Shown piece by piece: positions 7,126-14,267 of a stretch of DNA of 17,640 nt; the first letter of the stretch is position 1; every line of letters starts with the position of its first letter. The position numbers were made by a program, and so were the translations under genes. The notes beneath the pieces are model-generated. The model had not been told where the DNA came from. It saw only the letters and a program-made list of their open reading frames with translations, and searched no databases. Source of the DNA: JAVBOJ01 sp031550755 (GTDB taxonomy: Bacteria > Bacillota > Clostridia > Oscillospirales > UBA929); assembly GCA_031550755.1 (NCBI GenBank), contig JAVBOJ010000145.1, positions 1-17,640 on the forward strand. Reading direction: 5' to 3'.

Positions 7126-7192
7126 TTTGTATTTCTCCTCGCTTTCAATTCCTGTTTTGGTCAACATTCCCATTTTATTCTTGCCTTTTTTG

Positions 7193-7221
7193 TTGCCGAT
7201 ATACAAAAAAAGTGGTATGAT
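7193..7221 (+). promoter_or_regulatory. Sigma-A-type promoter of the DUF3810-like gene
   Basis: TTGCCG (7193-7198) and TATGAT (7216-7221, five of six) are spaced by 17 bases in an A-rich stretch, about 35 bases before the start codon at 7257, which has GGGGAGGA seven bases upstream. Confidence 0.6.
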
Positions 7222-7256
7222 AAAAGAACGTAAGCCATCCGTGGGGAGGAAGCCGC

Positions 7257-8369
7257 ATGGACAGGAACAAAACGGCGCGCCTGATTCGGCGCGTGTGGTT
7301 TTCGGTGGGACTGGCGGCGGTGTCGGCCGTCCTGTTTTTTACCGCGCAGGGAAACCCCGGTTGGGTGGGCGCGGGGTATCATCGTTTTTCGCAGGCCGTT
7401 TCGGCCTTTTTGGCGCGTCTTTTTGCGTGGACGTCTGTCTCGGCGGCCGAGATTTTGCTGATTTTGCTGCTTGTCGCGGCGGTGGCCGGATTGGCGGCGG
7501 CGGTCGTTCTCTGTATCCGCCGCCGGGCGGCATGGCCGTTTTTGGGCTATCTGTCGCGGCTGGCGTTGGGCGCGTGTACGCTGCTGTTTTTGTTTTTGAC
7601 CTTCTGGGGCCTGTCCTATTATGCCCCGTCTTTGGACGAAACACTGGGGCTGGACGTAAAACCGCGTCCGCCGGAGGCGCTGGTGCAGACCGCCGTCTGG
7701 CTGGAGGACAACCTCAACGCCCTGGCCGGGCAGGTGCCGCGCAACGAACAGGGCGCTTGCGACTTCGGCGGGTTTGCGGGGCTGGAGACCTCCGCCGGGC
7801 AGGGATTTGGGGCGCTGAGTCAGCAATATCCCTTTTTCACCGCCGCGGCGTCGCCGCCCAAACGGGTGATCCACTGGATTTTGATGTCGCGCACCGGCAT
7901 TGCCGGCATCTACATACCGCTGACCGGGGAAGCCAATGTCAACCCCGACACCCCCGAGTCCATGCTGCCGTTTACCATGGTGCATGAGCTGTCTCACCGG
8001 CAGGGCATCGCGCCCGAGGACGAGGCCAATTTCGCCGCGTTTTTGTCCTGCGAGGCCAATGAGGATGTCCGTTTTGTCTATTCGGGCTATCTGACGGCGT
8101 TTATTTATTGTTACAACGCCGCCGGGGACATCGACGGCGCGCAGCCCGCGCTGTGGGAGCGGCTGGATCCGCGCGTCATCGCCGATTTTGAGGTCATGTG
8201 GGAGCACAGCCGCAAGTATGCCGGCCCGGTGCGCGACCTCGGCGAGCGCATCAACGACACCTATTTAAAAACCATGAGCCAGCCCGAGGGCGTCAAGAGC
8301 TACGGGCGGGTGGCCGATCTGCTGATTGCCGAATATGTCCGGCGGTTCGGCGAACCGGGACTGGTCTAG
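7257..8369 (+). CDS. DUF3810-type membrane protein with HExxH metalloprotease-like motif
   Basis: This 370-aa protein has three N-terminal membrane segments (about 13-30, 63-87 and 100-120), a GLSYYAP stretch leaving the membrane, and a large soluble domain. In that domain MVHELSHRQGIAPEDEANFAAFLSC (241-265) carries HELSH at 243-247 and a downstream Glu (E254 or E256), an arrangement like gluzincin zinc sites. The pattern matches the DUF3810 family of uncharacterised bacterial membrane proteins. Proteolytic activity is inferred from the motif only. The preceding GIYIPLTGEANVNPDTPESMLPF also looks family-conserved. The gene has its own promoter and is followed directly by the promoter of the beta-propeller gene, so it is probably monocistronic. 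Confidence 0.85.
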   Translation: MDRNKTARLIRRVWFSVGLAAVSAVLFFTAQGNPGWVGAGYHRFSQAVSAFLARLFAWTSVSAAEILLILLLVAAVAGLAAAVVLCIRRRAAWPFLGYLSRLALGACTLLFLFLTFWGLSYYAPSLDETLGLDVKPRPPEALVQTAVWLEDNLNALAGQVPRNEQGACDFGGFAGLETSAGQGFGALSQQYPFFTAAASPPKRVIHWILMSRTGIAGIYIPLTGEANVNPDTPESMLPFTMVHELSHRQGIAPEDEANFAAFLSCEANEDVRFVYSGYLTAFIYCYNAAGDIDGAQPALWERLDPRVIADFEVMWEHSRKYAGPVRDLGERINDTYLKTMSQPEGVKSYGRVADLLIAEYVRRFGEPGLV

Positions 8370-8397
8370 GGAACTTTTTCAAAGACGCGTCGTCTAA
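8370..8397 (+). promoter_or_regulatory. ECF-sigma-like promoter of the beta-propeller gene
   Basis: GGAAC (8370-8374, followed by TTTTT) and CGTCTAA (8391-8397) are separated by 16 bases, the classical layout of extracytoplasmic-function sigma promoters. It starts one base after the stop codon of the preceding gene. No sigma-A box pair of similar quality is seen here. The responsible sigma factor is not encoded in the window. Confidence 0.6.
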
Positions 8398-8415
8398 CGG
8401 CCTGTATATGATACA

Positions 8416-8441
8416 TGGGAGCGGACAGCCTGTCCGCCCAT
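8416..8441 (+). other. Hairpin in the leader of the beta-propeller gene
   Basis: GCGGACA (8421-8427) pairs perfectly with TGTCCGC (8431-8437) across a GCC loop and is partly extended by flanking G and C bases. No T-run follows, and a ribosome site (AGGAGGG, 8449-8455) lies eight bases further on. It could be a 5' stabiliser or a protein-binding site; its role is unknown. Confidence 0.4.
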
Positions 8442-8463
8442 AGAAAACAGGAGGGAACACCCC

Positions 8464-10458
8464 ATGACCAAACTGGCCCGCTGGAGTATCCGAGGCTTTG
8501 CCGTTCTGCTTGTCGGCGTGTTTGTTACCGTGCTGGCGCTGAACGCCCTGCCTGCGCAAAGCAACGACCCCGCCGCCGGCGTGAGTGATCCTGTCACCCA
8601 GATCACGCTGGACGGCGACGTCATCCTCTATGACGACATCCTCGTGCCGCCCGCCGCCGCCGCTGCGGCGCAGAACCTGCCCCGCGTCGGATCGTATACC
8701 GAGCTTCTGCGGCTGCTCAACAGCGCCGGCGCCGTGAGCAATGTCACATGGACTGCCAACGAGGACACCGTCCAATTCGGCGACAAGACCATGATGGAGT
8801 TTGACGCCGCCACGCCGATGCCCTCCGCTGCTCCGGTGCCCCCCGCCATGGCGGCCGAAGGCGCCGCAATGGATTCCGGCCGCAGCAGTCTTACCGGCAA
8901 CGTTTCCTCCACCAACACCCAGGTGTCCGGCGTGGATGAGGGCGACATCCTGAAAACCGACGGGCAGTACCTGTACATCCTGCAGGAGAATCGCATGGTT
9001 CGCATTGTCGAGGCTGACGGCGCGAATATGAACAAAATCGGATTCATCGTGTCCAATGACGACGGTTATTATACCGAAATGTACGTTGCCGGCGACCGCC
9101 TGATCCTCGTGGGCTCGCGCTATGAGCAGCAGGACGCGTCCGGCGACAAGATGCAGACCTATATCTGGCATCCCTCCAAATCCTTCACCACGTATGCCGT
9201 CTATGACATCACCGACCGCGCCAATCCCGTGCGCACCAGGCTGTTCGAGGTGGAGGGCTCTCCGCTGGCCACCCGTCTGGTGGGCGACATTCTGTACTTC
9301 GCGGTCAACAAATATGTCTATTCCGCCAATTTTGACGACAATCTCACACCGGGCGACATCGTGCCCACCGTGCTGGACAGCGTCGTCAGCGTCACCGCCG
9401 AGCCCATGCCGGTCACCGATATCTGCTACTTCCCCGGCACAATGGAGGCCAGCTACCTCATCGCCGGCGGGTTTGACATCAATTCCGACGAGCCCTGCGC
9501 CATGGAGACCCTGCTGGGCGCGGGCAGCTACTTCTACATGAACGCCGATTCCATGTATATCGTCAAGCCCGAATGGACAAACGACAAAAACCAGTCCACC
9601 GTCTACCGCTATGCGCTGGACGGCGCGAGCCTCAGCTTTGTCGGCTCGGGCGCCGTGCCCGGCACGCCGCTGAACCAATACAGCATGGACGAGTACGAGG
9701 GCGTGTTCCGCATCGCCACCACCGATTGGAGCGCCGGCAACTATGTTACCACGATGGACGCCGCGACGCTGGCCGTGCTGGGCAGCACCCCGGCGCTGGC
9801 GCAGGGCGAGAGCATTCAGTCGGTGCGCTATATGGGCTCGCTGGCCTATGTGGTCACCTACCGCCAGACCGATCCGCTGTTTGCCATCGACCTGTCCAAT
9901 CCGAATAACCCCACCGTGTTGGGCGAGCTGAAAATCCCGGGCTTCTCCCAGTATCTGCATCCGGTGGGCGACGGCCTGCTGGTCGGCTTCGGCCGCCACA
10001 CGCTGGAGACCTTCGTCCGGCTGGATGACGGCACCGAGCAGTCGGTCGGCACATGGGACGCCGGCATCAAGGTCTCCCTGTTTGACGTCAGCGACCCGAC
10101 CAATCCCCGCGAGGTAGACAAAATCCTGCTGGGCAACGGCAGTTATTCCGAAGCCTTTGACAATCCCCGCGCCATGCTGGTGGACGCCGCCAAGAGCCAG
10201 TTTGCCTTCCCGATTCAGGTCTATAGCTGGGATGTCTTCTCCGGCAAGGAAAGCGGAGACAACTGGCAGGGCGCCGTTGTCATCGGCGTAGAGGGGAACG
10301 CCCTGACGACCAAGGCTCAGCTGGTGTCGCAGGATCAGAACAGCTATCAGCGCCGCCTGTGCTACATCGGCGACACGCTGTATATGATCGACAACAGTAT
10401 GATCAAGGCCTTTGATTACAACACATTCTTTGAAACGGGACATCTCAGCGTCGGCTAA
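8464..10458 (+). CDS. Membrane-anchored or secreted beta-propeller domain protein
   Basis: The 664-aa protein has one N-terminal hydrophobic segment (about 11-28) preceded by Lys/Arg, consistent with a signal anchor or uncleaved signal peptide. An Ala/Pro/Ser-rich linker (60-145) leads into STNTQVSGVDEGDILKTDG (149-167), the hallmark of the bacterial beta-propeller family PF09826, after which repeated strand motifs follow (ITDRANPVRTRLFEV, IDLSNPNNPTVLGELKIPG, VSDPTNPREVDKILLG). These LSNPxxPxxLGE-type repeats form the propeller blades outside the membrane. Function is unknown for the family; similar proteins have been loosely labelled copper amine oxidase-like, which the sequence here does not prove. 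Preceded by an ECF-type promoter and closed by a bidirectional terminator, so it is a one-gene unit probably tied to an envelope signal. Confidence 0.85.
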   Translation: MTKLARWSIRGFAVLLVGVFVTVLALNALPAQSNDPAAGVSDPVTQITLDGDVILYDDILVPPAAAAAAQNLPRVGSYTELLRLLNSAGAVSNVTWTANEDTVQFGDKTMMEFDAATPMPSAAPVPPAMAAEGAAMDSGRSSLTGNVSSTNTQVSGVDEGDILKTDGQYLYILQENRMVRIVEADGANMNKIGFIVSNDDGYYTEMYVAGDRLILVGSRYEQQDASGDKMQTYIWHPSKSFTTYAVYDITDRANPVRTRLFEVEGSPLATRLVGDILYFAVNKYVYSANFDDNLTPGDIVPTVLDSVVSVTAEPMPVTDICYFPGTMEASYLIAGGFDINSDEPCAMETLLGAGSYFYMNADSMYIVKPEWTNDKNQSTVYRYALDGASLSFVGSGAVPGTPLNQYSMDEYEGVFRIATTDWSAGNYVTTMDAATLAVLGSTPALAQGESIQSVRYMGSLAYVVTYRQTDPLFAIDLSNPNNPTVLGELKIPGFSQYLHPVGDGLLVGFGRHTLETFVRLDDGTEQSVGTWDAGIKVSLFDVSDPTNPREVDKILLGNGSYSEAFDNPRAMLVDAAKSQFAFPIQVYSWDVFSGKESGDNWQGAVVIGVEGNALTTKAQLVSQDQNSYQRRLCYIGDTLYMIDNSMIKAFDYNTFFETGHLSVG

Positions 10459-10487
10459 ACTCCGGTGGGAGATGGGGGATTGAATAT

Positions 10488-10529
10488 AAAAAGGAGACCC
10501 TACGGGATGCCGTGGGGTCTCCTTTTTTT
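10488..10529. terminator. Bidirectional rho-independent terminator
   Basis: An 18-bp stem (10488-10505 with 10510-10527, core AGGAGACCC/GGGTCTCCT plus one T-G wobble) is closed by a GATG loop. The plus strand continues in a run of seven T, and the minus strand exits into TTTTTATATTC. It lies between the convergent beta-propeller gene (stop 10458) and the gerQ-like gene (stop at 10533). Confidence 0.92.
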
Positions 10530-10532
10530 GTC

Positions 10533-10895
10533 CTACAATACAATCGGGTCGGGCATATTGGCGATGGTGACGAACTTGATGGAATACAGGTCGCACATGA
10601 TGGTGTTGCCCGATTCGACGAGCTGGAGCAGGATGTAACTGGCACCGACCTGAATGAGACGCCCCACGCGGTCATTCAGATTGTCGCCCACCAGAAACTC
10701 CACCCGCATGAGCTTGCCGATTTGGGTACGCAGGAAACCGGGGGTATAGATGGGGCTTTCGAGGGTTTCGGGGGTGTCGTCGCCCGGCGGCATGATGATG
10801 GGCAGGGGATCCACCACCTCGGGCATATTCATATAGTTGGGGGAGGGCAGAATGCTGGGATTTTGGGGCAGGTTCCATTGCGGATTCAGATTCAT
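10533..10895 (-). CDS. gerQ: GerQ-like spore coat protein
   Basis: The 120-aa protein has a Pro/Asn-rich N-terminal half (1-50) and a C-terminal domain (about 55-116) beginning with LRTQIGKLMRVEFLVG and containing GRLIQVGASYILLQLVESGNTIMCDLYSIKFVTI. This spacing matches GerQ (GK-xx-TV-hydrophobic strand, a GxIxxAGxxxIxL centre, and a final YLDYVTF-like strand). GerQ is a spore coat protein needed for CwlJ function and is crosslinked by transglutaminase in Bacillus. The gene follows the cwlJ-like gene by 15 bases, the same order as the Bacillus cwlJ-gerQ operon, which strongly supports the call. The Lys-rich N-terminus used for crosslinking in Bacillus is absent here. Ribosome site AAGGAG is 11 bases upstream, slightly far. 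Confidence 0.75.
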   Translation of the reverse strand: MNLNPQWNLPQNPSILPSPNYMNMPEVVDPLPIIMPPGDDTPETLESPIYTPGFLRTQIGKLMRVEFLVGDNLNDRVGRLIQVGASYILLQLVESGNTIMCDLYSIKFVTIANMPDPIVL

Positions 10896-10910
10896 ATTGA
10901 TTCAGACTCC

Positions 10911-11351
10911 TTACGTTTCGGCATAAAGTGGGGTGGGGCGGTAAAAGCAATGCTGGACACTGCGGGTGTGATGGACGCCGGAGCGGTTGCGGGGGAAATA
11001 GGTCATACAGGGGGCATAGGGGTTGAGATACCAAAGGGATTGGCCAACCTCGCCCAACGCGCCGCCGCCCAGAGCCCAGTCGGCAATGCGGTAATGGACG
11101 GGATCGGGCGTCATATTGTATATGTTTTGAGGATTGTAGACGCCATTTAAGGTCTCCGCCACGCAGTCAAACTGTCCGGGCTGATAAATCACCCGGCGCA
11201 GACTGCCCTGTCCGACCCGCTGGTACTCGCCGTCGGGAACATGTACCCGGTTCATGACCACGCTGGCCACCGCCCGCATACCGTCCTCCCCCTCGCCGCC
11301 GGCTTCACATTTGATGATACGCGCCAAGAGCTCCCGGTCGTTAAAAGCCAT
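10911..11351 (-). CDS. cwlJ: CwlJ-like spore cortex-lytic hydrolase (SleB-family catalytic domain)
   Basis: This 146-aa protein is essentially one Hydrolase_2/SleB-type domain: RELLARIIKCEAGGEG (6-21), with Glu16 at the expected catalytic position, RAVASVVMNRV (26-36), then the VIYQPGQFDCV stretch and a WYLNPYAP tail motif. Such enzymes depolymerise cortex peptidoglycan during germination. The absence of a signal peptide and of an N-terminal peptidoglycan-binding domain fits CwlJ (coat-deposited from the mother cell) rather than SleB. AAGGAG is seven bases before the ATG. The downstream gerQ-like gene reinforces the assignment. A possible sporulation promoter is at 11404-11432. Confidence 0.9.
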   Translation of the reverse strand: MAFNDRELLARIIKCEAGGEGEDGMRAVASVVMNRVHVPDGEYQRVGQGSLRRVIYQPGQFDCVAETLNGVYNPQNIYNMTPDPVHYRIADWALGGGALGEVGQSLWYLNPYAPCMTYFPRNRSGVHHTRSVQHCFYRPTPLYAET

Positions 11352-11403
11352 CTTCTGTCTCCTTTTCCGCGCGGATGCGGCCGTATTTGATGCGCAATCA
11401 TTT

Positions 11404-11432
11404 TATCTTATGCTCCGGCGGTATTTTTGTGT
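11404..11432 (-). promoter_or_regulatory. Possible mother-cell sigma (SigE/SigK-type) promoter of the cwlJ-gerQ pair
   Basis: Minus strand CATAAGATA (11404-11412) matches the CATAnnnTA -10 box of SigK and partly that of SigE; an ACA (11430-11432) lies 17 bases upstream, as the short SigK -35 element would. Bacillus cwlJ-gerQ is under mother-cell control, so this is the expected kind of promoter. Short motifs make chance matches likely. Confidence 0.35.
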
Positions 11433-11446
11433 TCGACGGAAAGGTG

Positions 11447-11475
11447 TTGCAACTTGTCGAAAAATATAGTATTCT
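11447..11475 (+). promoter_or_regulatory. Possible promoter of the membrane protein/WG-repeat operon
   Basis: TTGCAA (11447-11452) and TATTCT (11470-11475) are 17 bases apart, each four of six to consensus. A better -10 (TATAGT, 11465-11470) exists but lacks a good -35. The AT-rich patch lies directly upstream of the first gene, so a promoter here is likely even if the exact boxes are uncertain. Confidence 0.4.
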
Positions 11476-11507
11476 GAATTTGTGGACTGTAAACAGGAGG
11501 AAGATGC

Positions 11508-12284
11508 ATGGCTGTCACCAACGATCATTTCAAAGAGGGCGCGCGACTGTTCCGGCGCGGCTGGCGGCAGATTTTACTGGTGAGCGTGATTTCGTTCGCG
11601 GTCTCGTTCGGGTTGGGGCTTCTGCCCGGATTGCTGAGGCCGGAGCTCCCCGGAGCGACCGCGTCGGTTCTCCGGTATCTGGAGCCCGGGTGGATTGTTT
11701 ATTTTGTTGTGTATCTTGTGGTGATGCTGTTTTCCTCCGCCGTTGGGGCCTTGTTTTCCCTGCTGCCGGCGGCGTGGGCGCTGGGCGCGGTGGACGGCGA
11801 GATCTCCTGGCGCGAGGCGCTGCGGCTGCTCTATGACCGCCGGTGGCGGATTTTGCGCGTCTGGGGGGTGCTGTTCGGCTGTATGATTGTGCCGCCGGTG
11901 GCGGTGTTGTCTTTAACCGCCCTGCTGGTGATAATTGGAACGGTGGGCGTCGTGCTGGCGGCGCTGTTGCCGCTGGCCTGCTTCGTCTTTCTGTGCGGTC
12001 TGCTGCTGGCGGCTCCCTACGCCTACTATTACACCCTGCGGGATTGCGCCGCCGCCGCCGCGTTTAAAAACGGCTTCAAGCTGCTCAAAAAATATTTCGG
12101 CAAAACCCTGCTGGTTTCCCTGTTGGGGCTGGCTGCGGCGGCGCTGCTGTCTTTGGGCGGTCCATGGCTGGCGCCCGTGAATTTCGTGGCGCAGATGTAC
12201 TTCACCCTTACACTGTGTGCGCTGTTTCGCGGCGCCGAGACCAAGGCCGACAAAAAACGCTGGCGGCTCAAGCGGGAGCTGTGA
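11508..12284 (+). CDS. Multi-pass membrane protein, paralogue A
   Basis: The 258-aa protein begins with an amphipathic, positively charged stretch (HFKEGARLFRRGWRQ, 7-21) and has about six membrane segments (roughly 22-42, 62-92, 117-140, 143-172, 200-218 and 222-241). It ends in a basic tail (KADKKRWRLKREL). Landmarks shared with the next gene are EGARLFRRGWR, FSLLPAAWALG, WREALRLL, a YYxLRD after the fourth segment, and FGxKLLKxYFGxTLL. The layout recalls GPDPase-type or other poorly defined six-helix membrane domains, but no catalytic residues are evident and I do not assign a family. Ribosome site AGGAGG is seven bases before the ATG. It is the first gene of a three-gene unit with the gene at 12321 and the WG-repeat gene. 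Confidence 0.88.
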   Translation: MAVTNDHFKEGARLFRRGWRQILLVSVISFAVSFGLGLLPGLLRPELPGATASVLRYLEPGWIVYFVVYLVVMLFSSAVGALFSLLPAAWALGAVDGEISWREALRLLYDRRWRILRVWGVLFGCMIVPPVAVLSLTALLVIIGTVGVVLAALLPLACFVFLCGLLLAAPYAYYYTLRDCAAAAAFKNGFKLLKKYFGKTLLVSLLGLAAAALLSLGGPWLAPVNFVAQMYFTLTLCALFRGAETKADKKRWRLKREL

Positions 12285-12320
12285 GTCGTTCCCTCAAAAG
12301 ACACAAGGAGGTGTCATCGC

Positions 12321-13079
12321 ATGTTCAAAACCCGTGACTGTATCGCAGAGGGCGCGCGGCTGTTCCGGCGCGGCTGGCGACCCATTCTGGTATTTATCGT
12401 GGCGTGGTTCGCGTATTCCACCCTGCTGGATGAGCTGCCCAAGCTGTTGGTCGATGCTATTTCCGGGGATGAGATTGTCGGTTTTTTGGGCATCCTGGCG
12501 ATGCTGCTGATCTCCGCCGTCGGGACGCTGTTTTCCCTGCTGCCGGCGGCGTGGGCGCTGGGCGATACGGAAGGGGGGCACGCGTGGCGCGAAGCGCTGC
12601 GGCTGCTGGTGCGCCGCCGCAACAAGGTGCTGCGCACCTTTCTCATCATGCTGGCGCTGCTCCTCGGCCCCATTGTGGCGCTGCTCATCTTTGCGCTTTT
12701 CGTCTACTCGCCGTTTCTGCAAGTCCTGTTTTTGATTGCCAGCGTCGTTTTTATCTTCGGCGTGCTGTTCTCCTCCCAATACGCCTGCTATTACGCCCTG
12801 CGCGACGCCGACACCGGCTCAGAGGCGTTCGGTTACGGCTTCCATCTGCTGAAACGGTACTTTGGCCGGACGCTCCTGCTTTATCTGATTCAGTTCGGCG
12901 TGTCGGTCATCGTCTCGTCGGTGTCCGACGCGCTGGGAGACAAGACGGCGGGCGGTCTGCTCGCGTCGTTTTTGAGCTTCCCGGTGCAGATGGTGATTTC
13001 GCTGTCGCTGGTCGCGCTGTTCCGCTTCGCCGAACAGGAGGACGCCAAAAAGTATCAAGACGCGAAGAGGTACCTATGA
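12321..13079 (+). CDS. Multi-pass membrane protein, paralogue B
   Basis: The 252-aa product is a tandem paralogue of the preceding gene, with the same charged N-terminus (EGARLFRRGWRPIL, 10-23) and six predicted membrane segments (about 21-38, 52-80, 105-127, 131-152, 184-204 and 212-235). YACYYALRD (154-162) and GFHLLKRYFGRTLLL (173-187) match its sister, and the tail is charged (EQEDAKKYQDAKRYL). The two genes also share long near-identical DNA stretches (see findings). AAGGAGGT is eight bases before the ATG, 37 bases after the sister gene's stop. Its stop overlaps the WG-repeat gene start (ATGA), so the two are translationally coupled. Function unknown; two related chains could form a heteromeric complex. 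Confidence 0.88.
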   Translation: MFKTRDCIAEGARLFRRGWRPILVFIVAWFAYSTLLDELPKLLVDAISGDEIVGFLGILAMLLISAVGTLFSLLPAAWALGDTEGGHAWREALRLLVRRRNKVLRTFLIMLALLLGPIVALLIFALFVYSPFLQVLFLIASVVFIFGVLFSSQYACYYALRDADTGSEAFGYGFHLLKRYFGRTLLLYLIQFGVSVIVSSVSDALGDKTAGGLLASFLSFPVQMVISLSLVALFRFAEQEDAKKYQDAKRYL

Positions 13080-14083
13080 AAATATACCGTATCAAACAGC
13101 CGGAGCAGGATCCGTCCCTGCCGCCCGAAGTGGCGCTTGTGCATGTCGCGCCAGAGCTGCCGTACGATGATGTCGGGCCGTTTTGCGAAGGGCTGGCGCG
13201 GGTGCGCGAGCCGGGGCGGATGGCCGCCGGCCGCTGGGGCTATGCCGGGTCGGACGGGAGGCTGCTGCTTCCGCTTGTCTATGACGACGCGTCCGACTTT
13301 CAAAACGGGTTGGCCGTGGTGCGCCGGGGCAAAAAAAGCTTTTTCATCGACACGACCGGCGTGCAGCGCAGCCCCGACTTCGACGAGGCCGACGCCTTTC
13401 GCGAGGGGCTGGCGGCGGTACGGCAGGAATATGACTGGGGCTTTTTCACGCCCGGCGGCGAGATCAAACGCACCGAATACAAGGAGATTTTCGGCTTTTC
13501 CGAAGGGCTGGCGGCGGTCACGGACGAAACCGGCTGGTCGTATCTCGACGCCTCGCTGCGGGTGGCGCTGCGCACGCCGTACGACGATGTGTGGTCGTTT
13601 TGCGAGGGGCTGGCGATGGTGGAAAAGGCCGGGCGGGTCGGGTTTATCGACAAAAACGGATTTGCCGTCGTCGCGCCGCGCTATGACGACGCCGCCGGGT
13701 TTTCCGGTGGGTTGGCGGCGGTCGCCCGGGGGCAGGGCGCGGACAAGCGCTGGGGCTACATCGACCGAAACGGTGGCGAGGTCATCCCGCTTGTCTTTTC
13801 CGAGGCCGGGCCGTTTTGCGGGGAGCGCGCGGCAGTGCGGCAGGGGGAGATGTTCGGGCATATCGACCGGGACGGGCGGTTTGTCACGCCGGCCGAGTAT
13901 GATTTCGCCGGGGACTTTTCCGAGGGGCTGGCCGTTGTGGCCGAAAAAGGCCGGGGCTTCGGCTATGTGGACGCCGACGGCGTCGAGCGCGTGTCGCTCG
14001 AGTACCGCGAGGCGCGGCCCTTCCGGGAGGGGCTGGCGTGGGTGCGAAGGCGGAGCGGCTGGGGCTTGCTGAAGAGAATATAA
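13076..14083 (+). CDS. WG-repeat protein, nine repeat units
   Basis: The 335-aa protein is almost entirely WG repeats (KWG/WG_beta_rep class). Nine units start near residues 30, 69, 102, 135, 169, 203, 241, 275 and 310, each following the plan Y-D-D/E-x3-F-x-E-G-L-A-x-V, then (W/F)G(Y/F)ID-x-x-G-x-(V/E)(V/I)xP. Such repeats form beta-rich, propeller- or solenoid-like scaffolds used for binding. No signal peptide or membrane segment is visible, so the protein should be cytoplasmic. The ATG at 13076 overlaps the stop of membrane paralogue B; an upstream-extended frame from 12551 lies in the coding region of that gene and is not used. Its coupling to two membrane proteins suggests it docks on them from the cytoplasmic side; that is inference. 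A terminator begins inside its stop codon. Confidence 0.9.
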   Translation: MKIYRIKQPEQDPSLPPEVALVHVAPELPYDDVGPFCEGLARVREPGRMAAGRWGYAGSDGRLLLPLVYDDASDFQNGLAVVRRGKKSFFIDTTGVQRSPDFDEADAFREGLAAVRQEYDWGFFTPGGEIKRTEYKEIFGFSEGLAAVTDETGWSYLDASLRVALRTPYDDVWSFCEGLAMVEKAGRVGFIDKNGFAVVAPRYDDAAGFSGGLAAVARGQGADKRWGYIDRNGGEVIPLVFSEAGPFCGERAAVRQGEMFGHIDRDGRFVTPAEYDFAGDFSEGLAVVAEKGRGFGYVDADGVERVSLEYREARPFREGLAWVRRRSGWGLLKRI

Positions 14084-14120
14084 ACGAGGGTTGGGGGAGT
14101 TTCCCAACCCTCGTTTTATT
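14082..14120 (+). terminator. Rho-independent terminator of the WG-repeat operon
   Basis: A perfect 14-bp stem (14082-14095 with 14103-14116, core ACGAGGGTTGGG) has a GGAGTTT loop and is followed by TATT after a TTT end. The last two bases of the WG-repeat stop codon (14081-14083) are part of the stem. Confidence 0.9.
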
Positions 14121-14191
14121 GTGCGCGGCGCGTCCGCCGGGTTCTCATCTGCTCGATATACACAATGGCGGCGCATCCGGCGGCGTAGCAC

Positions 14192-14203
14192 ACAATACAT
14201 TGT
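14192..14203. promoter_or_regulatory. Small inverted repeat next to the parA promoter
   Basis: ACAAT-AC-ATTGT is a perfect 5-bp inverted repeat two bases before the -35 region of the parA promoter. It could be an operator, but its short length makes chance occurrence plausible. It does not match a parS site. Confidence 0.25.
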
Positions 14204-14205
14204 CG

Positions 14206-14234
14206 TTGCTTTTTGAGGGGGCTCTTGCTATAAT
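14206..14234 (+). promoter_or_regulatory. Extended -10 promoter of parA
   Basis: A perfect TATAAT (14229-14234) is preceded by TGC, forming an extended -10 (TGnTATAAT). A weak -35 (TTGCTT, 14206-14211) is 17 bases upstream. The start codon at 14268 follows by about 30 bases, with GAGGGA as ribosome site. Confidence 0.7.
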
Positions 14235-14267
14235 AATTTCATTATATAAAAATAATGAGGGACGAAG

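Noticed and set aside
7141..7170. Single GGTCAAC near the divergent promoter as a third CtsR site
   Set aside because: Only one imperfect heptad is present, with no second half at the required 3-bp spacing.
8293..10596. Very long open frame (767 codons) on the minus strand opposite the beta-propeller gene
   Set aside because: It is an antisense shadow of a GC-rich gene: His/Gly/Ala/Asp-rich translation without recognisable domains, while the plus-strand frame shows a signal anchor, the VDEGDILKTDG motif and a ribosome site.
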